This document shows, piece by piece, positions 1-7,389 of a stretch of 23,830 nt of DNA. Below the pieces are notes generated by a model. The model was not told the origin of the DNA. It saw only the letters and a list, made by a program, of their open reading frames with translations, and made no database searches. Position 1 is the stretch's first letter; every line of letters starts with the position of its first letter. The translations under genes were made by a program, and so were the position numbers. The stretch spans positions 1 through 23,830 of the IMG/VR virus record IMGVR_UViG_3300043426_000074. One strand, written 5' to 3'. Source of the stretch: a virus.

Positions 1-245
1 CCATAAGGAACTTCTATACACACCACATCAGCGTCAAGTGTATATTCCTGAATAGCTGTGTATAAAAGTTTTGCTTGCGAAATATCCCATGTAGAGTTTG
101 GGACTTTCTTGTTTGGGTTAGGTACGGTATGGACTGTATCGATATGGTTTACTGTGAGTATCCCTGTATCACAATCCATAGTACCAATAGCTATACCTAG
201 ATGTCTAAAGCTAGGATCAAGCGAGACTATCTTTAAAGTCTTCAT
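1..245 (-). CDS. RuvC-like Holliday junction resolvase, partial (3' end beyond the left edge)
   Basis: The reading frame starts at the ATG whose first base is 245 and runs off the left edge without a stop, so 81 codons of the N-terminus are visible. The protein begins MKTLKIVSLDPSFRHLGIAI, which matches the first RuvC motif (a beta strand ending in a catalytic Asp, here D9, then Pro, Ser/Gly and a later Gly). Near the edge the strand VVCIEVPYG supplies the second expected acidic residue (E in IEVPYG). RuvC-fold resolvases cut four-way junctions and, in phages, resolve branched replication intermediates. The start overlaps the end of the 77-codon gene upstream by 29 nt, which suggests translational coupling at the end of the replication operon. 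Only half of the fold is seen, so the resolvase role is an inference from the two motifs and the operon context. Confidence 0.6.
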   Translation of the reverse strand, partial: MKTLKIVSLDPSFRHLGIAIGTMDCDTGILTVNHIDTVHTVPNPNKKVPNSTWDISQAKLLYTAIQEYTLDADVVCIEVPY

Positions 246-450
246 TTGCTGTAATACCGCGGCTATTTGTAATAGTACGAATCTTATCAGCAGATACTTG
301 TAATTGTCGTGCAAGAGTAGACAGTTCTTCTACAACTGCAATAGGGAACTCGTTATATAAACCAACATTAAAACTGTCTTTAATATCCTGCCGTAACTGC
401 ATCAAATGATTGATTGTAGTTACAGCTGTTAGTCTATTCTGCTTACTCAT
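217..450 (-). CDS. Small hypothetical protein (77 aa)
   Basis: I do not recognise this protein. It starts MSKQNRLTAVTTINHLMQLR and looks alpha-helical and soluble, with no membrane segment and no cysteine. The ATG lies inside the end of the preceding gene (8-nt overlap, GATGAGTAA) and its own stop lies inside the RuvC-like gene. It is therefore embedded in a tightly coupled replication operon. Overlaps on both sides and typical phage codon use support a real gene; function is unknown. Confidence 0.6.
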   Translation of the reverse strand: MSKQNRLTAVTTINHLMQLRQDIKDSFNVGLYNEFPIAVVEELSTLARQLQVSADKIRTITNSRGITANEDFKDSLA

Positions 451-712
451 CTGCAGTTACACCTTTGATAGGGAAAGTATCTAATAACTCTAAAGCGTAT
501 TTAACACCCGCTAAGAATCCTGCACGATGATCAGCATTTCCATCAATAACTTCTGGAGTACCATCTTCTAAGATGTTACCTGTAGGGATATCAATACCTG
601 CATCTTCAGGCATATTCAATACGTGTTCAACTATACGTAATGTTTGGATGTGCCAAGAGATTACTGCATTGCCTAGTTCTTGTACGTCTGTGATTGGCTG
701 TTCTTGTTGCAT
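443..712 (-). CDS. Small acidic hypothetical protein (89 aa)
   Basis: Unrecognised, acidic protein beginning MQQEQPITDVQELGNAVISW and ending GVTADE. The middle reads like a helix-turn-helix-sized helical unit followed by a second helix (ADHRAGFLAGVKYALELLDT), but no named motif is visible. A purine-rich AAGAGAT stretch precedes the ATG. It is the first gene after a hairpin that separates it from the ssDNA-binding protein candidate, and its last codons overlap the next small gene. Being in the replication operon suggests an accessory role in DNA metabolism, but nothing in the sequence shows it. Confidence 0.6.
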   Translation of the reverse strand: MQQEQPITDVQELGNAVISWHIQTLRIVEHVLNMPEDAGIDIPTGNILEDGTPEVIDGNADHRAGFLAGVKYALELLDTFPIKGVTADE

Positions 713-732
713 GGTTTTATCTCTTAAAGTAG

Positions 733-750
733 AAGGGACTCTAATGAGTC
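733..750 (-). terminator. Hairpin / possible weak terminator after the SSB-like gene
   Basis: A perfect 7-bp inverted repeat GGGACTC / GAGTCCC with a 4-nt loop lies between two leftward genes. On the minus strand it is followed by TTCTACTTT, a broken U-tract, so it may be an attenuating terminator or an RNA processing hairpin rather than a full stop. Confidence 0.45.
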
Positions 751-774
751 CCTAGGTAAAACTAGACTGATCTA

Positions 775-1476
775 TTAAAGACCTTTGAATAAACCAGATG
801 ATGATGGAGCAGATACTGTTGTTGAGTTAGTAGACTCTAGTGATTTGTAGCGGTCATCTAACTTACCATCGTTATCTTTTTTCCATGATTCAAGGTAAGC
901 AGCTTCTTTACCTTGTTCAAGCTCTGCTTGTGTATGGAGAGTAGAAGGATGGAATACTTTATCAATCATGTTATATACACGATCTTCTGCAAGCGTAATA
1001 CGCTTAGCACCATCACCTGCTTTGGTTTTGTTTTCACGTACTTCTTTAATAGCTACCAGGATAGGCTGTTCTAATAGAGGTACGATAACCATAGCAGGCT
1101 TGTCTACTTGCTTACCTGCTTTAGAATCATACTGTTTAACAATACGTTCTTCTAGTTCAGGTTCTAATTCGTACAAGTCTTTACCTGTAGCGAATAGAGC
1201 AATTTGGTTTACAGTTAAGAAACCTGGTAAGTAACCAATAACACCCTCTTTTTCGTAAGTGTTACTACCTTGCTTGTTAGTAACGTAAATGGTTTCAAAG
1301 ATAGTTTTGCCTGAATCCAGTTTAACTTCTAACGATACTGAAGTAGCACCTCCTGATGACTTACCAATAAACGCATTTTTAACAGTGCCTTGGTATACAC
1401 CTGAATCTACTGTACGTTTTTGTTTATCAGTTACTGGGATTGCTTTATCGTTGTAGCCTTGACCAAATAATGACAT
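775..1476 (-). CDS. Putative single-stranded DNA-binding / replication protein
   Basis: A 233-residue soluble protein starting MSLFGQGYNDKAIPVTDKQ. Residues about 20-120 alternate short beta strands, compatible with an OB-like fold (SGVYQGTVKNAFIG, ATSVSLEVKLDSGKTIFETI). The C-terminus is low complexity (STNSTTVSAPSSSG) and ends GLFKGL; it lacks the acidic tip typical of bacterial SSBs. It lies directly downstream of a RecA-like ATPase and an HNH gene, the usual place for a phage SSB that works with a Sak4-type recombinase. The ribosome site AAGGA precedes the ATG with good spacing. The SSB call rests on beta-rich composition and context, so it is tentative; another replication accessory protein is possible. 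Confidence 0.45.
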   Translation of the reverse strand: MSLFGQGYNDKAIPVTDKQKRTVDSGVYQGTVKNAFIGKSSGGATSVSLEVKLDSGKTIFETIYVTNKQGSNTYEKEGVIGYLPGFLTVNQIALFATGKDLYELEPELEERIVKQYDSKAGKQVDKPAMVIVPLLEQPILVAIKEVRENKTKAGDGAKRITLAEDRVYNMIDKVFHPSTLHTQAELEQGKEAAYLESWKKDNDGKLDDRYKSLESTNSTTVSAPSSSGLFKGL

Positions 1477-1488
1477 GAAATGTATTCC

Positions 1489-2019
1489 TTAATGTTTAGA
1501 CCCATGGTTTTCATGGAATCCTAATTCAATTAACTTTGACTCTCTTTCAGCTACTGCCTGTTCGATATCATCAAAGCGTTTCAAGTAAACGCGCTTACGG
1601 TCCATAGAAATCTCAGCTACGTATTTATTACGTTGCTTGTCATACCATATCCCATGCTCGCCTGTTGTGGTTTTATCTCTACGCTTCCTGTTTCTAGCAT
1701 TCTCAGCTATAGACACTTCACGTAGATTAGCGATACGGTTATCACTACGTATATGGTTTATATGGTCTAATTGGTGTTCAGACCACTTCTTGTAATGAAG
1801 AAACCATGCTACATGGTGAGCCGCATAAGATACCCCAAAAATAGTAATTGTTCTATATCCTGTAGCTTTGTTAATACATCCAGCTATGGAGTTAGGTACT
1901 ACCGATTTAGAGTGTTTGTTGGTTCGCCAAATAAGCTTACCGGTGTGAGGATCATACCTGAGCAGTTCATCTAAATCTGCCCAGGTAAAGTCTTTGCGCT
2001 TACGCTTCGTAGTACTCAT
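1489..2019 (-). CDS. Free-standing HNH homing endonuclease with AP2 DNA-binding domain
   Basis: The 176-residue protein starts MSTTKRKRKDFTWADLDELL. Residues about 20-35 (YDPHTGKLIWR) form the N-terminal strand seen in HNH_3 nucleases. The HNH core follows with QLDHINHIRSDNRIANLREV and SIAENARNRKRR. An AP2-like domain comes last (GEHGIWYDKQRNKYVAEI, then VYLKRFDDIEQAVAERE). The open frame extends upstream into the ATPase gene, but that part does not look like an HNH protein, so I place the start at the ATG overlapping the ATPase end by 20 nt. Such genes nick DNA and spread into phages lacking them. It sits between the ATPase and the SSB-like gene without interrupting either. Confidence 0.85.
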   Translation of the reverse strand: MSTTKRKRKDFTWADLDELLRYDPHTGKLIWRTNKHSKSVVPNSIAGCINKATGYRTITIFGVSYAAHHVAWFLHYKKWSEHQLDHINHIRSDNRIANLREVSIAENARNRKRRDKTTTGEHGIWYDKQRNKYVAEISMDRKRVYLKRFDDIEQAVAERESKLIELGFHENHGSKH

Positions 2020-2731
2020 GAAGAATATCCAATAACAACTGTACGTCATTATCCATATATACTTCATTTGCTTTAAACATTCCAATTGGACCACGGATAC
2101 GCTCAGAAGTTGTCTTAGCTGTAACCTTGGTTTGGAATACGTGTTTGAATCCTTGAATACGTTCTTCTTCCGTAATATGTAAATACTCTGAAGGGTATTT
2201 CTCAAGTTCAACAATAGGTACTTTCTTAGCGTTCACTACTACAGATAAGTAAGCTTCTACACCTACTTTAGCTGAAGCCCCTTTAAGAGGTACTTGAACT
2301 TTCTTAGTCCCTGCAGACTCATCAATGTAGTCTGCAATGTGAGATAAGATAATAATGTTCTTAGTGCTTGCTGCAATGTACTCTTGCATCAATGTCTTGA
2401 GGTACTGTGCGTAATCTCCCCAAGCTGATCGAGTATCATCTGCACGTAATACAATCTGAGTTTCGTACATCTCCATCAAGAACGATAAAGTATCAATGAT
2501 GACTGTATGAATCTTTTCAGAACCATTAGCTGCTTTGATACCTTCAAGTACTTGCATAGGATGAGTAACTGTTACAGTATTAAACTTATGTCTAAAAGTG
2601 ATGCGTTTCCCTGCATCGCAATTAAGATATAAGACACCTTCAGGGTCTCGGATATTCATCAATGAGGTTGTCTTACCTGCACCTGATTCTCCTCCAATTA
2701 AAACCATAAAGTCATTTTGTTGGTCTAACAT
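2000..2731 (-). CDS. RecA-like P-loop ATPase (Sak4-type recombinase / replication ATPase)
   Basis: A 243-residue protein with Walker A GESGAGKT at residues 14-21 and Walker B VIID at 77-80, followed by TLSFL. After Walker B there is a sensor-like strand NIIILSHIADY. This short, single-domain RecA-fold plan is that of phage Sak4-like annealing or recombination ATPases and related RecA/RadB proteins. Such proteins bind ssDNA and act with a phage SSB in recombination-dependent replication. Upstream is the helicase/primase exon 2 and downstream an HNH gene and the SSB candidate. The ATG follows an AGAGGTAAAC ribosome site, and a GCAA-loop hairpin lies in its leader. The RecA fold is certain; the Sak4 role is inferred from size and neighbours. 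Confidence 0.75.
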   Translation of the reverse strand: MLDQQNDFMVLIGGESGAGKTTSLMNIRDPEGVLYLNCDAGKRITFRHKFNTVTVTHPMQVLEGIKAANGSEKIHTVIIDTLSFLMEMYETQIVLRADDTRSAWGDYAQYLKTLMQEYIAASTKNIIILSHIADYIDESAGTKKVQVPLKGASAKVGVEAYLSVVVNAKKVPIVELEKYPSEYLHITEEERIQGFKHVFQTKVTAKTTSERIRGPIGMFKANEVYMDNDVQLLLDILHEYYEA

Positions 2732-2748
2732 CTTGTTTACCTCTAAGT

Positions 2749-2762
2749 GGGGATTGCTCCCC
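2749..2762 (-). other. GNRA-type hairpin in the leader of the RecA-like ATPase
   Basis: On the minus strand GGGGA GCAA TCCCC forms a perfect 5-bp stem closed by a GCAA (GNRA) tetraloop, between the helicase/primase stop and the ATPase ribosome site. No U-tract follows, so it is more likely an RNA-processing or stability element than a terminator. Confidence 0.4.
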
Positions 2763-2792
2763 GATTACTCATAAAACCAAACAACGTTTGGA

Positions 2793-4717
2793 CTATTTTC
2801 GATTCATCTTATTACTTACAGATTTGAGTACTGTGTTCATTATCTCTTCATCAGAAAGACGATCACTTAGCTTATTGTTTAAGTTACGTGCTAACTCTCC
2901 AATCTGCTCTAATGATTTACCTGCATCTGCAAGTACCATTGCATACTTATAAATCTGATCGTTACGATTTCCTGCGCCTGTATGGTTTAGAACCCAACGC
3001 TCAAGATTGTCTAAGTCTGATTGGTTTTGAAATGCTTGCTGACGTTCATCACTTCGAGAAGTATTTGGAATGAACGGTAAGATATCGAATAGCTCGCCTT
3101 CTTGGTAGAAGTACTCTCCTTCGTTACACATCCACTTACGTGCAATATCTTTAGTTGCTGGATCACATTCAAACGGTAAGGTTTGAAGTACTGCATCCAT
3201 ACACGCATTGTATTCTTCACGATCCATTTCTACTTCGTAGTTGATCGGTAAGATAATACGATAGCGATGTACTTCTTCAGTATGAGACTTCGTTGTATAG
3301 AAGAATGCTCGATACTGTTTAAGTAAGTCTTGAGCTACGCCAAGTGGCATTGTCCCATCAATATCTAGAACAATCATATTGAATAGAGGTAATGCGTTTT
3401 CAGCTCTACGAATATCTCCTTGGAAGTGGTGACTACACCAATGATACTCATTGTTTGTAGCAAGTAAGTGTAGCTGATCAAATGGTACGCGTTTAGCTTC
3501 GTAACCTTCAGACAGACGAGTAGAGATAGACATAATCATCTCATCTATATTGGTTTGCTTTAAGCTGTCTGCAGCTAAGAACATAATGTTATTGTCAAAA
3601 GATTTCTTAATGACAACATTGTTTTTATATCCCCAAGCAGTAGCGTACTCAATCAAATACTCTTTCTGTTGTCTGCTTCCACGGAAGTAAGGTAGAGCAT
3701 ACTCAAGATCAGGTAGAGTAACTGGTTGGTTTAAAGCAGCTAAATACTTTGCTAACTTTTCATAGTTGTATTCAGGGGTCATTAGACGTTTAAAGTCTTC
3801 GCCTGAATCTTCTACGATACGTATAGCGTAATCCAAGTGATCAACAGTGATAACTGGACTGTAGTCTAAGAATGCGTAGCAACCTGCTAGTTTGAGTACT
3901 TTAAAGTAGCGATGGTCCATCTCAGCTTTAAGACTAAACTCATGGTCTTTAAAATGCTCTGCTCGTTCTGAACAGTTAATTTTATATTCCATTAAGTAAA
4001 CTGCTTCAGCTTCTTGGATTGTGATTTCTTTAGACAGGTTAGGATAATCAGCTAACTGTTCAAGATGAGTAGCAATGTTGTTTAGTACTGCATCTGACTT
4101 ACTATTAGTAAGTAACTGCACTAATGTTTGTGCATCAGAAGTAGTATCTTTTCCTAAATGGGTTGAGTACCCAAATAGACAACGTCTTGCATATCCCATC
4201 TCTAGCATAGCTTCGAGATACGCTTGAGTTTTACCTCCATCCATTACCTTACTTGGTGTACCAAATAGAAGCATGTTTGCTGGAGTCTGTCCCTCAATAC
4301 GTTCTACACGTTGATTTTCTTGCCCATTCTTAATGAGCTTATCTTTCATCTTACCTGTGTCATACAGTTCTAAGAAACCTGCTAGTACATCTTCTTGGTT
4401 TACAAGCTTTGTACCTACTTCATCTACCTGCAAGTTAACCGCACCTGAACCTGCAATGATAAGCTTATGGCGCATCTGTTTAACTGCTGCCATAGTTGCA
4501 TCATCAAATGAGAACATTAGCGAACCTGCTGCATTAAACTCTTTAATCAGGCGCTCAGTTTCATCTGTAACGTCTGTGCCTTTATGTAGAGCTTTATGTT
4601 TAGCTAGTGCATTGATATTGGTTTCTGCTTGTAGATGGAAAGTGTTATCCATGAAGTTAGCACGAAACTTATTAATAACTTCTGATTCAATAAGCCCTGT
4701 GGAGAAACCCTTACCGA
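2793..4717 (-). CDS. DUF3987-type helicase/primase, exon 2 (joins 5669-5885 after intron removal)
   Basis: The exon continues the P-loop with GKGFSTGLIESEVINKF. A hydrophobic strand ending in DE (VNLQVDEVGTKL) serves as Walker B, then come LFGTPSKVMDGG and ARRCLFGY, motifs of DUF3987/SF3-like helicases. About residue 522 of the joined protein begins IVLDIDGTM, then YTTKSHTEEVHRYRIILP. This Asp-x-Asp strand and the S-x-H/R strand resemble archaeo-eukaryotic primase (AEP) motifs I and II, so the C-terminal part may prime synthesis. Joined to exon 1 the protein is about 713 residues. An ATG at 4730 could start an unspliced ORF, but it lies in the intron tail with no ribosome site and would lack half of Walker A. 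The helicase assignment is strong; the primase activity is inferred. Confidence 0.8.
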
Positions 4718-5668
4718 CATATTGTCCCATACGTTCGTTATGCGTATGCGGTACGTTAAAGCACCCGCCCTGTATTTCTACAGGGATCAGACTAACTCTT
4801 ATACTTATTTACTTCTTAGCGCATGACTTACATGACGTAGCATCTAATCTACGTAATCTTGCAAAATCTATTTGAGCCTGTTTACCGCAAACACACTTAC
4901 AAAGTATGTATGCTTTACCTGCTCTATAGGATAAGTCTGGATCAATAACTTGCCAGGAATTAAATAATAAGCCTACGCTGTCTTGAGCTAGTTTATGTAA
5001 ATTAGCTGTGCTTATAGCACCTGCTACCTTACCTGCCTTAGACTGTGCGTGAAATAATCTACCCTGTTTTTGGGCATGTATCATATTCTCTGAATGAGTT
5101 ACCCATTCTATGTTAGACACCTGATTATTCTCTGCATCATTATCTATGTGGTTAATCATTGGTTTATTTAACGGATTAGGTATAAAAGCTTCTGCTACTA
5201 AACGATGTACTAAAAATCTAGAAGTAACGTGGTTCTTACATAAAGTAACTCTATGGTATGTAGAATTACTCATTACACTTTTATCCGTTTTTAAAACCCT
5301 TTCAGGATACTGTTGTAGTCTACCGTTCTTGTTGGTTACTGATCTGGCTAGTGCCTTTACAGAACCTTCATCACTTACTTGGTATAAACCTTCATACCCT
5401 AAAATATCTTTCCAAACTGTCATTGCACTTTCCTCAATGTTATAGCTAGATTTAAATATAGCACTAACGTTGTGGTAAGTAAATAAGCATCCTCCCATTT
5501 CAAACCCACTTGGGTCTTACTCTACTCAGTTCAGCTAAGCTGCTTTTCGATAGTCGTTACACACGGCTAATGCCTTGCTCGGTATTGTCTTCAACTTAAT
5601 GGTCAGAGTTTCACCGAATTAGGGAGGTTTGCTAATAGGTATCACTACCTATAGGGGCATGGTTGTTT
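4718..5668 (-). ncRNA. Group I self-splicing intron (td-like, subgroup IA) in the helicase/primase gene
   Basis: A 951-nt intron on the minus strand. The 5' exon ends GGGT (U at 5669) and the intron ends in G (4718), the group I rules. P1: exon GGGU pairs with GCCC at 5658-5655. P2: AUAGGUA-GUGA-UACCUAU, 5652-5635. P3: CCUCCC (5627-5622) with GGGAGG (5496-5491). P4: UCGGU (5617-5613) with ACCGA (5583-5579). P6: GGC/GCC, 5574-5565. P7: GACUA (5555-5551) with UAGUC (4794-4790). A CCCAAGUGGG hairpin precedes P3'. P8: 14 pairs, 5490-5477 with 4814-4801. P9: CCCUGUA-GAAA-UACAGGG, 4785-4768. P9.1: GGUGC/GUACC. P9.2: CAUACG/CGUAUG with UAACGA in its loop. From my memory of T4 td, UAACGACUAUC at P7 and CAAGU in P7.2 also match. 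Splicing has not been tested. Confidence 0.88.
4809..5423 (-). CDS. Intron-encoded HNH homing endonuclease (NUMOD4-HNH-zinc ribbon)
   Basis: The 204-residue protein starts MTVWKDILGYEGLYQVSDEG, a NUMOD4 motif, after a GAGGAAAG ribosome site. The frame is open for 25 more codons upstream, but those codons form P3' and P8 of the intron, so the ATG at 5423 is chosen. The HNH domain follows (HRLVAEAFIPNP, INHIDNDAENNQVSNIEW, VTHSENMIHA). The C-terminus carries a zinc-ribbon-like CKCVCG...CKSC. The whole ORF lies in the P8 loop, and its stop codon is inside the 3' strand of P8. The enzyme would nick the intron-less helicase gene near the P-loop codons and so drive intron homing. This is predicted from family behaviour. 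Confidence 0.88.
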   Translation of the reverse strand: MTVWKDILGYEGLYQVSDEGSVKALARSVTNKNGRLQQYPERVLKTDKSVMSNSTYHRVTLCKNHVTSRFLVHRLVAEAFIPNPLNKPMINHIDNDAENNQVSNIEWVTHSENMIHAQKQGRLFHAQSKAGKVAGAISTANLHKLAQDSVGLLFNSWQVIDPDLSYRAGKAYILCKCVCGKQAQIDFARLRRLDATSCKSCAKK

Positions 5669-5885
5669 ACCCTGATACTGCTAGGTTTAATGCGTAAATA
5701 TTCAGTGGAATTGGAGTGCTACCCCAACCTACTACCTTCGTATGCATCTGGGAAGCGAGTACTCCCCAATAATATTGACATGCAATGCGAAAGAACATTC
5801 TCTGTTTGTTCTGAGAACGCTCGCATAAGATGTCTACGATCTGCTCTGTCATTGGATGATAGGGCATTTGATCAAAACTTTTCAT
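5669..5885 (-). CDS. DUF3987-type helicase/primase, exon 1 (joins 2793-4717)
   Basis: Seventy-two codons plus one base. The peptide starts MKSFDQMPYHPMTEQIVDIL, contains FFRIACQYYWGVLASQMHT and ends PIPLNIYALNLAVSG. This is the conserved N-terminal region that leads into Walker A in phage DUF3987 helicases. The final T and the first two intron bases (AA) make an in-frame UAA, so unspliced RNA yields only a 72-residue fragment with half a P-loop. Splicing joins T to TC, giving Phe and the sequence SGFGKGFS. The ATG at 5885 is the first possible start because a TAA lies two codons upstream. It has only a weak ribosome site (GGTA) and follows the nuclease gene by about 30 bases, so translation may depend on that gene. 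Confidence 0.82.
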
Positions 5886-5918
5886 AAGTATTTACCATGG
5901 TATATGTAAGTAAAGGAT

Positions 5919-6887
5919 TTAAATCTTTAACTCACCTGACTCAATAAGTCTGTCTTTCTGAGTACATACGGTGAATGCGCTACAGTACAGACACGCGGAA
6001 ACTCCTCCTTTAACTGTCTTAACTAAGCCTACAGCGCCATCATCTAAGAAGCGTCTGTTAGCATCACTAAGGTTGTCAAAGTTAGCAGTTGATTTGCTTT
6101 GTTTTTGGGGGTTCTTATAATACTTAAAAGTATCTGGTTTACGCCATAGGTCTTTATCAGTACATAAGGGTAAATCTACTTCATGAACGTCCTGCAGTTT
6201 AATTAAAGTACGAACACGTTCTTCAACGTATGACTGCACAAAGGCTGCAGAATGCAGCTTAAAACTGCGAGAGATAATCTGACTTGAAGGGTAGCTTTGA
6301 GGAGCACTCAAATATCTGTTCTTCTGCCAATCAGTAAAGATGAAGCAAATATCCATGAACTCATCTGTAATGATTTCAGGATTAAGCCAACGATAAATAC
6401 TACCTTGCATAATGTAGTCTTCATCTTTATTACCTGAAGTGTATGCAAAGGTACTTGTAGTTTTAAAGTCAATCAGTTTGCCATTATCAATGAAGTCAAA
6501 CTTACCTGTAACCTTTACACCTAAAATATCTTTGCTTGTTCTAAGCTCAAGATAGATAGGGTAACAAGGACCTTCAATAGTTTCAGGATTAATCTTAACT
6601 CTTGATACTGTTTTATCTGAAGCACCTAGACTTTTAAGAGTAGCTTCTAAGCGATCACTCAGCCAGGCACGTTCAATAGCATCATGGATTGCAGTACCAA
6701 TACGTGACTTAATTAAACCACTAACGTCAGTAATACCTTCACCTTCAGGAACACGCTGAGAGAGTAGTACCTGTCTTATTGGTTTAAGTAAGCTTGTAGC
6801 AGATAGGCCTGCTTCAGCTCTATCATACGTATCGTGTGCAAGCCATACAGCTATAGCTGTAGGTAAGTTAGTTTGGTTTGAATACAT
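5919..6887 (-). CDS. PD-(D/E)XK nuclease, Cas4/RecB-like exonuclease
   Basis: A 322-residue protein. GTAIHDAIERAW (about residues 65-76) supplies the His/Glu of RecB-like motif I. VTGKFDFIDNGKLIDFKTTS (about 127-146) carries the GxxD and IDFKT (Asp and D/E-x-K) active-site strands. QGSIYRW is the downstream Q-x3-Y motif. A cysteine at LPLC, then CLYC and FTVC near the C-terminus make four cysteines placed as in the iron-sulfur clusters of Cas4/AddB-type nucleases. Such enzymes degrade DNA 5' to 3' and serve phage recombination or host DNA breakdown. The start follows an ATAGGATAG ribosome site and the preceding small gene ends within 4 bases. No helicase domain is fused. Confidence 0.85.
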   Translation of the reverse strand: MYSNQTNLPTAIAVWLAHDTYDRAEAGLSATSLLKPIRQVLLSQRVPEGEGITDVSGLIKSRIGTAIHDAIERAWLSDRLEATLKSLGASDKTVSRVKINPETIEGPCYPIYLELRTSKDILGVKVTGKFDFIDNGKLIDFKTTSTFAYTSGNKDEDYIMQGSIYRWLNPEIITDEFMDICFIFTDWQKNRYLSAPQSYPSSQIISRSFKLHSAAFVQSYVEERVRTLIKLQDVHEVDLPLCTDKDLWRKPDTFKYYKNPQKQSKSTANFDNLSDANRRFLDDGAVGLVKTVKGGVSACLYCSAFTVCTQKDRLIESGELKI

Positions 6888-6890
6888 AAG

Positions 6891-7046
6891 CTATCCTATT
6901 TCGTTAAGTGGTATTGGTATGTATATATCCCACGATTGCAGATACCGTTGTTGTTGTAACTCAACTAAATAGGCCACATCAAGCCCCTGCTTTTTACCTA
7001 AATAAATATGCAGTACGATTGTGTCTATACGTTGTTGCTGGGTCAT
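6891..7046 (-). CDS. Small hypothetical protein (51 aa)
   Basis: Starts MTQQQRIDTIVLHIYLGKKQ at an ATG overlapping the stop of the preceding gene (ATGA), after CAGGAGAACAAAGG, a good ribosome site. The open frame extends 11 codons upstream inside the neighbour, which I discard. The protein is short and helical with a glutamine-rich stretch (VELQQQRYLQSW). No function can be assigned. Confidence 0.55.
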   Translation of the reverse strand: MTQQQRIDTIVLHIYLGKKQGLDVAYLVELQQQRYLQSWDIYIPIPLNEIG

Positions 7047-7330
7047 CCTTTGTTCTCCTGTGCTTCGACCATTCTGCAATACTCAACAAAATCAGCTCTG
7101 CTTTCATGCACAGCTTTGAGTTGAGCTTTGAGATCGTCAATTTCAGCTTGTTTGGATTGTTGTATTTCGGGCACTGCTTGGGCTTTGGCTGCTTGCCATA
7201 CTATCCATCGTATTTGAGTTTGACGGTGTTCATATAGGTTTTCATTAGGTCTATAAACAAGCCCAAGTTCTTCTGCCTTTGGGTAGTATTTAAATAGCCA
7301 TGCTTCAAACGCTTCTCTTTCTTTATTCAT
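7043..7330 (-). CDS. Small coiled-coil hypothetical protein (95 aa)
   Basis: The N-terminus MNKEREAFEAWLFKYYP resembles the EAFEAWL opening of small accessory phage proteins of unknown function. Residues about 55-80 (QQSKQAEIDDLKAQLKAVHE) form a short coiled coil. An AAGGTGAC ribosome site precedes the ATG. The gene sits just downstream of the nrdB terminator, so it probably opens a new transcript or depends on read-through. Its stop overlaps the start of the 51-aa gene. Confidence 0.6.
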   Translation of the reverse strand: MNKEREAFEAWLFKYYPKAEELGLVYRPNENLYEHRQTQIRWIVWQAAKAQAVPEIQQSKQAEIDDLKAQLKAVHESRADFVEYCRMVEAQENKG

Positions 7331-7345
7331 CGTGTCACCTTAAAT

Positions 7346-7368
7346 AAAAAGCAGAGCCTAAGCTCTGC
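7346..7368 (-). terminator. Intrinsic terminator after nrdB
   Basis: On the minus strand a perfect 7-bp stem GCAGAGC / GCTCTGC with a TTAG loop is followed directly by TTTTT ATTT. It lies 20 bases past the nrdB stop and ends the thyX-nrdA-nrdB unit. Confidence 0.8.
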
Positions 7369-7389
7369 CTTGGTTATAGATCACAACCC

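Noticed and set aside
968-1234. Plus-strand 88-codon frame within the SSB-like gene
   Set aside because: Antisense to a well-supported gene, with no ribosome site and low-complexity Ser/Arg/Leu composition typical of shadows.
2020-2214. Upstream extension of the first HNH gene inside the ATPase gene
   Set aside because: The extra residues are an out-of-frame reading of the ATPase C-terminus, and the HNH/AP2 protein has a natural start at 2019.
4718-4730. ATG at 4730 as the true start of the helicase/primase
   Set aside because: It has no ribosome site, its first codons (MGQYV) lie in the intron, and the protein would lack the conserved N-terminal half of Walker A that exon 1 supplies.
4333-4875. 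A 180-codon plus-strand open frame over the helicase exon 2 start and the intron tail
   Set aside because: It is antisense to the helicase exon and crosses the intron's P7'-P9.2, lacks a ribosome site, and its sequence looks like a shadow of the coding strand (Ser/Leu-rich).
5424-5498. Upstream 25-codon extension of the intron HNH gene (ATG at 5498)
   Set aside because: These bases form P3' and the 5' P8 strand of the intron, and a clear GAGGAAAG ribosome site with a NUMOD4-type start is at 5423.
5663-5887. Plus-strand 74-codon frame opposite helicase exon 1
   Set aside because: It is the antisense shadow of exon 1, which has strong family similarity and the splice-site logic.
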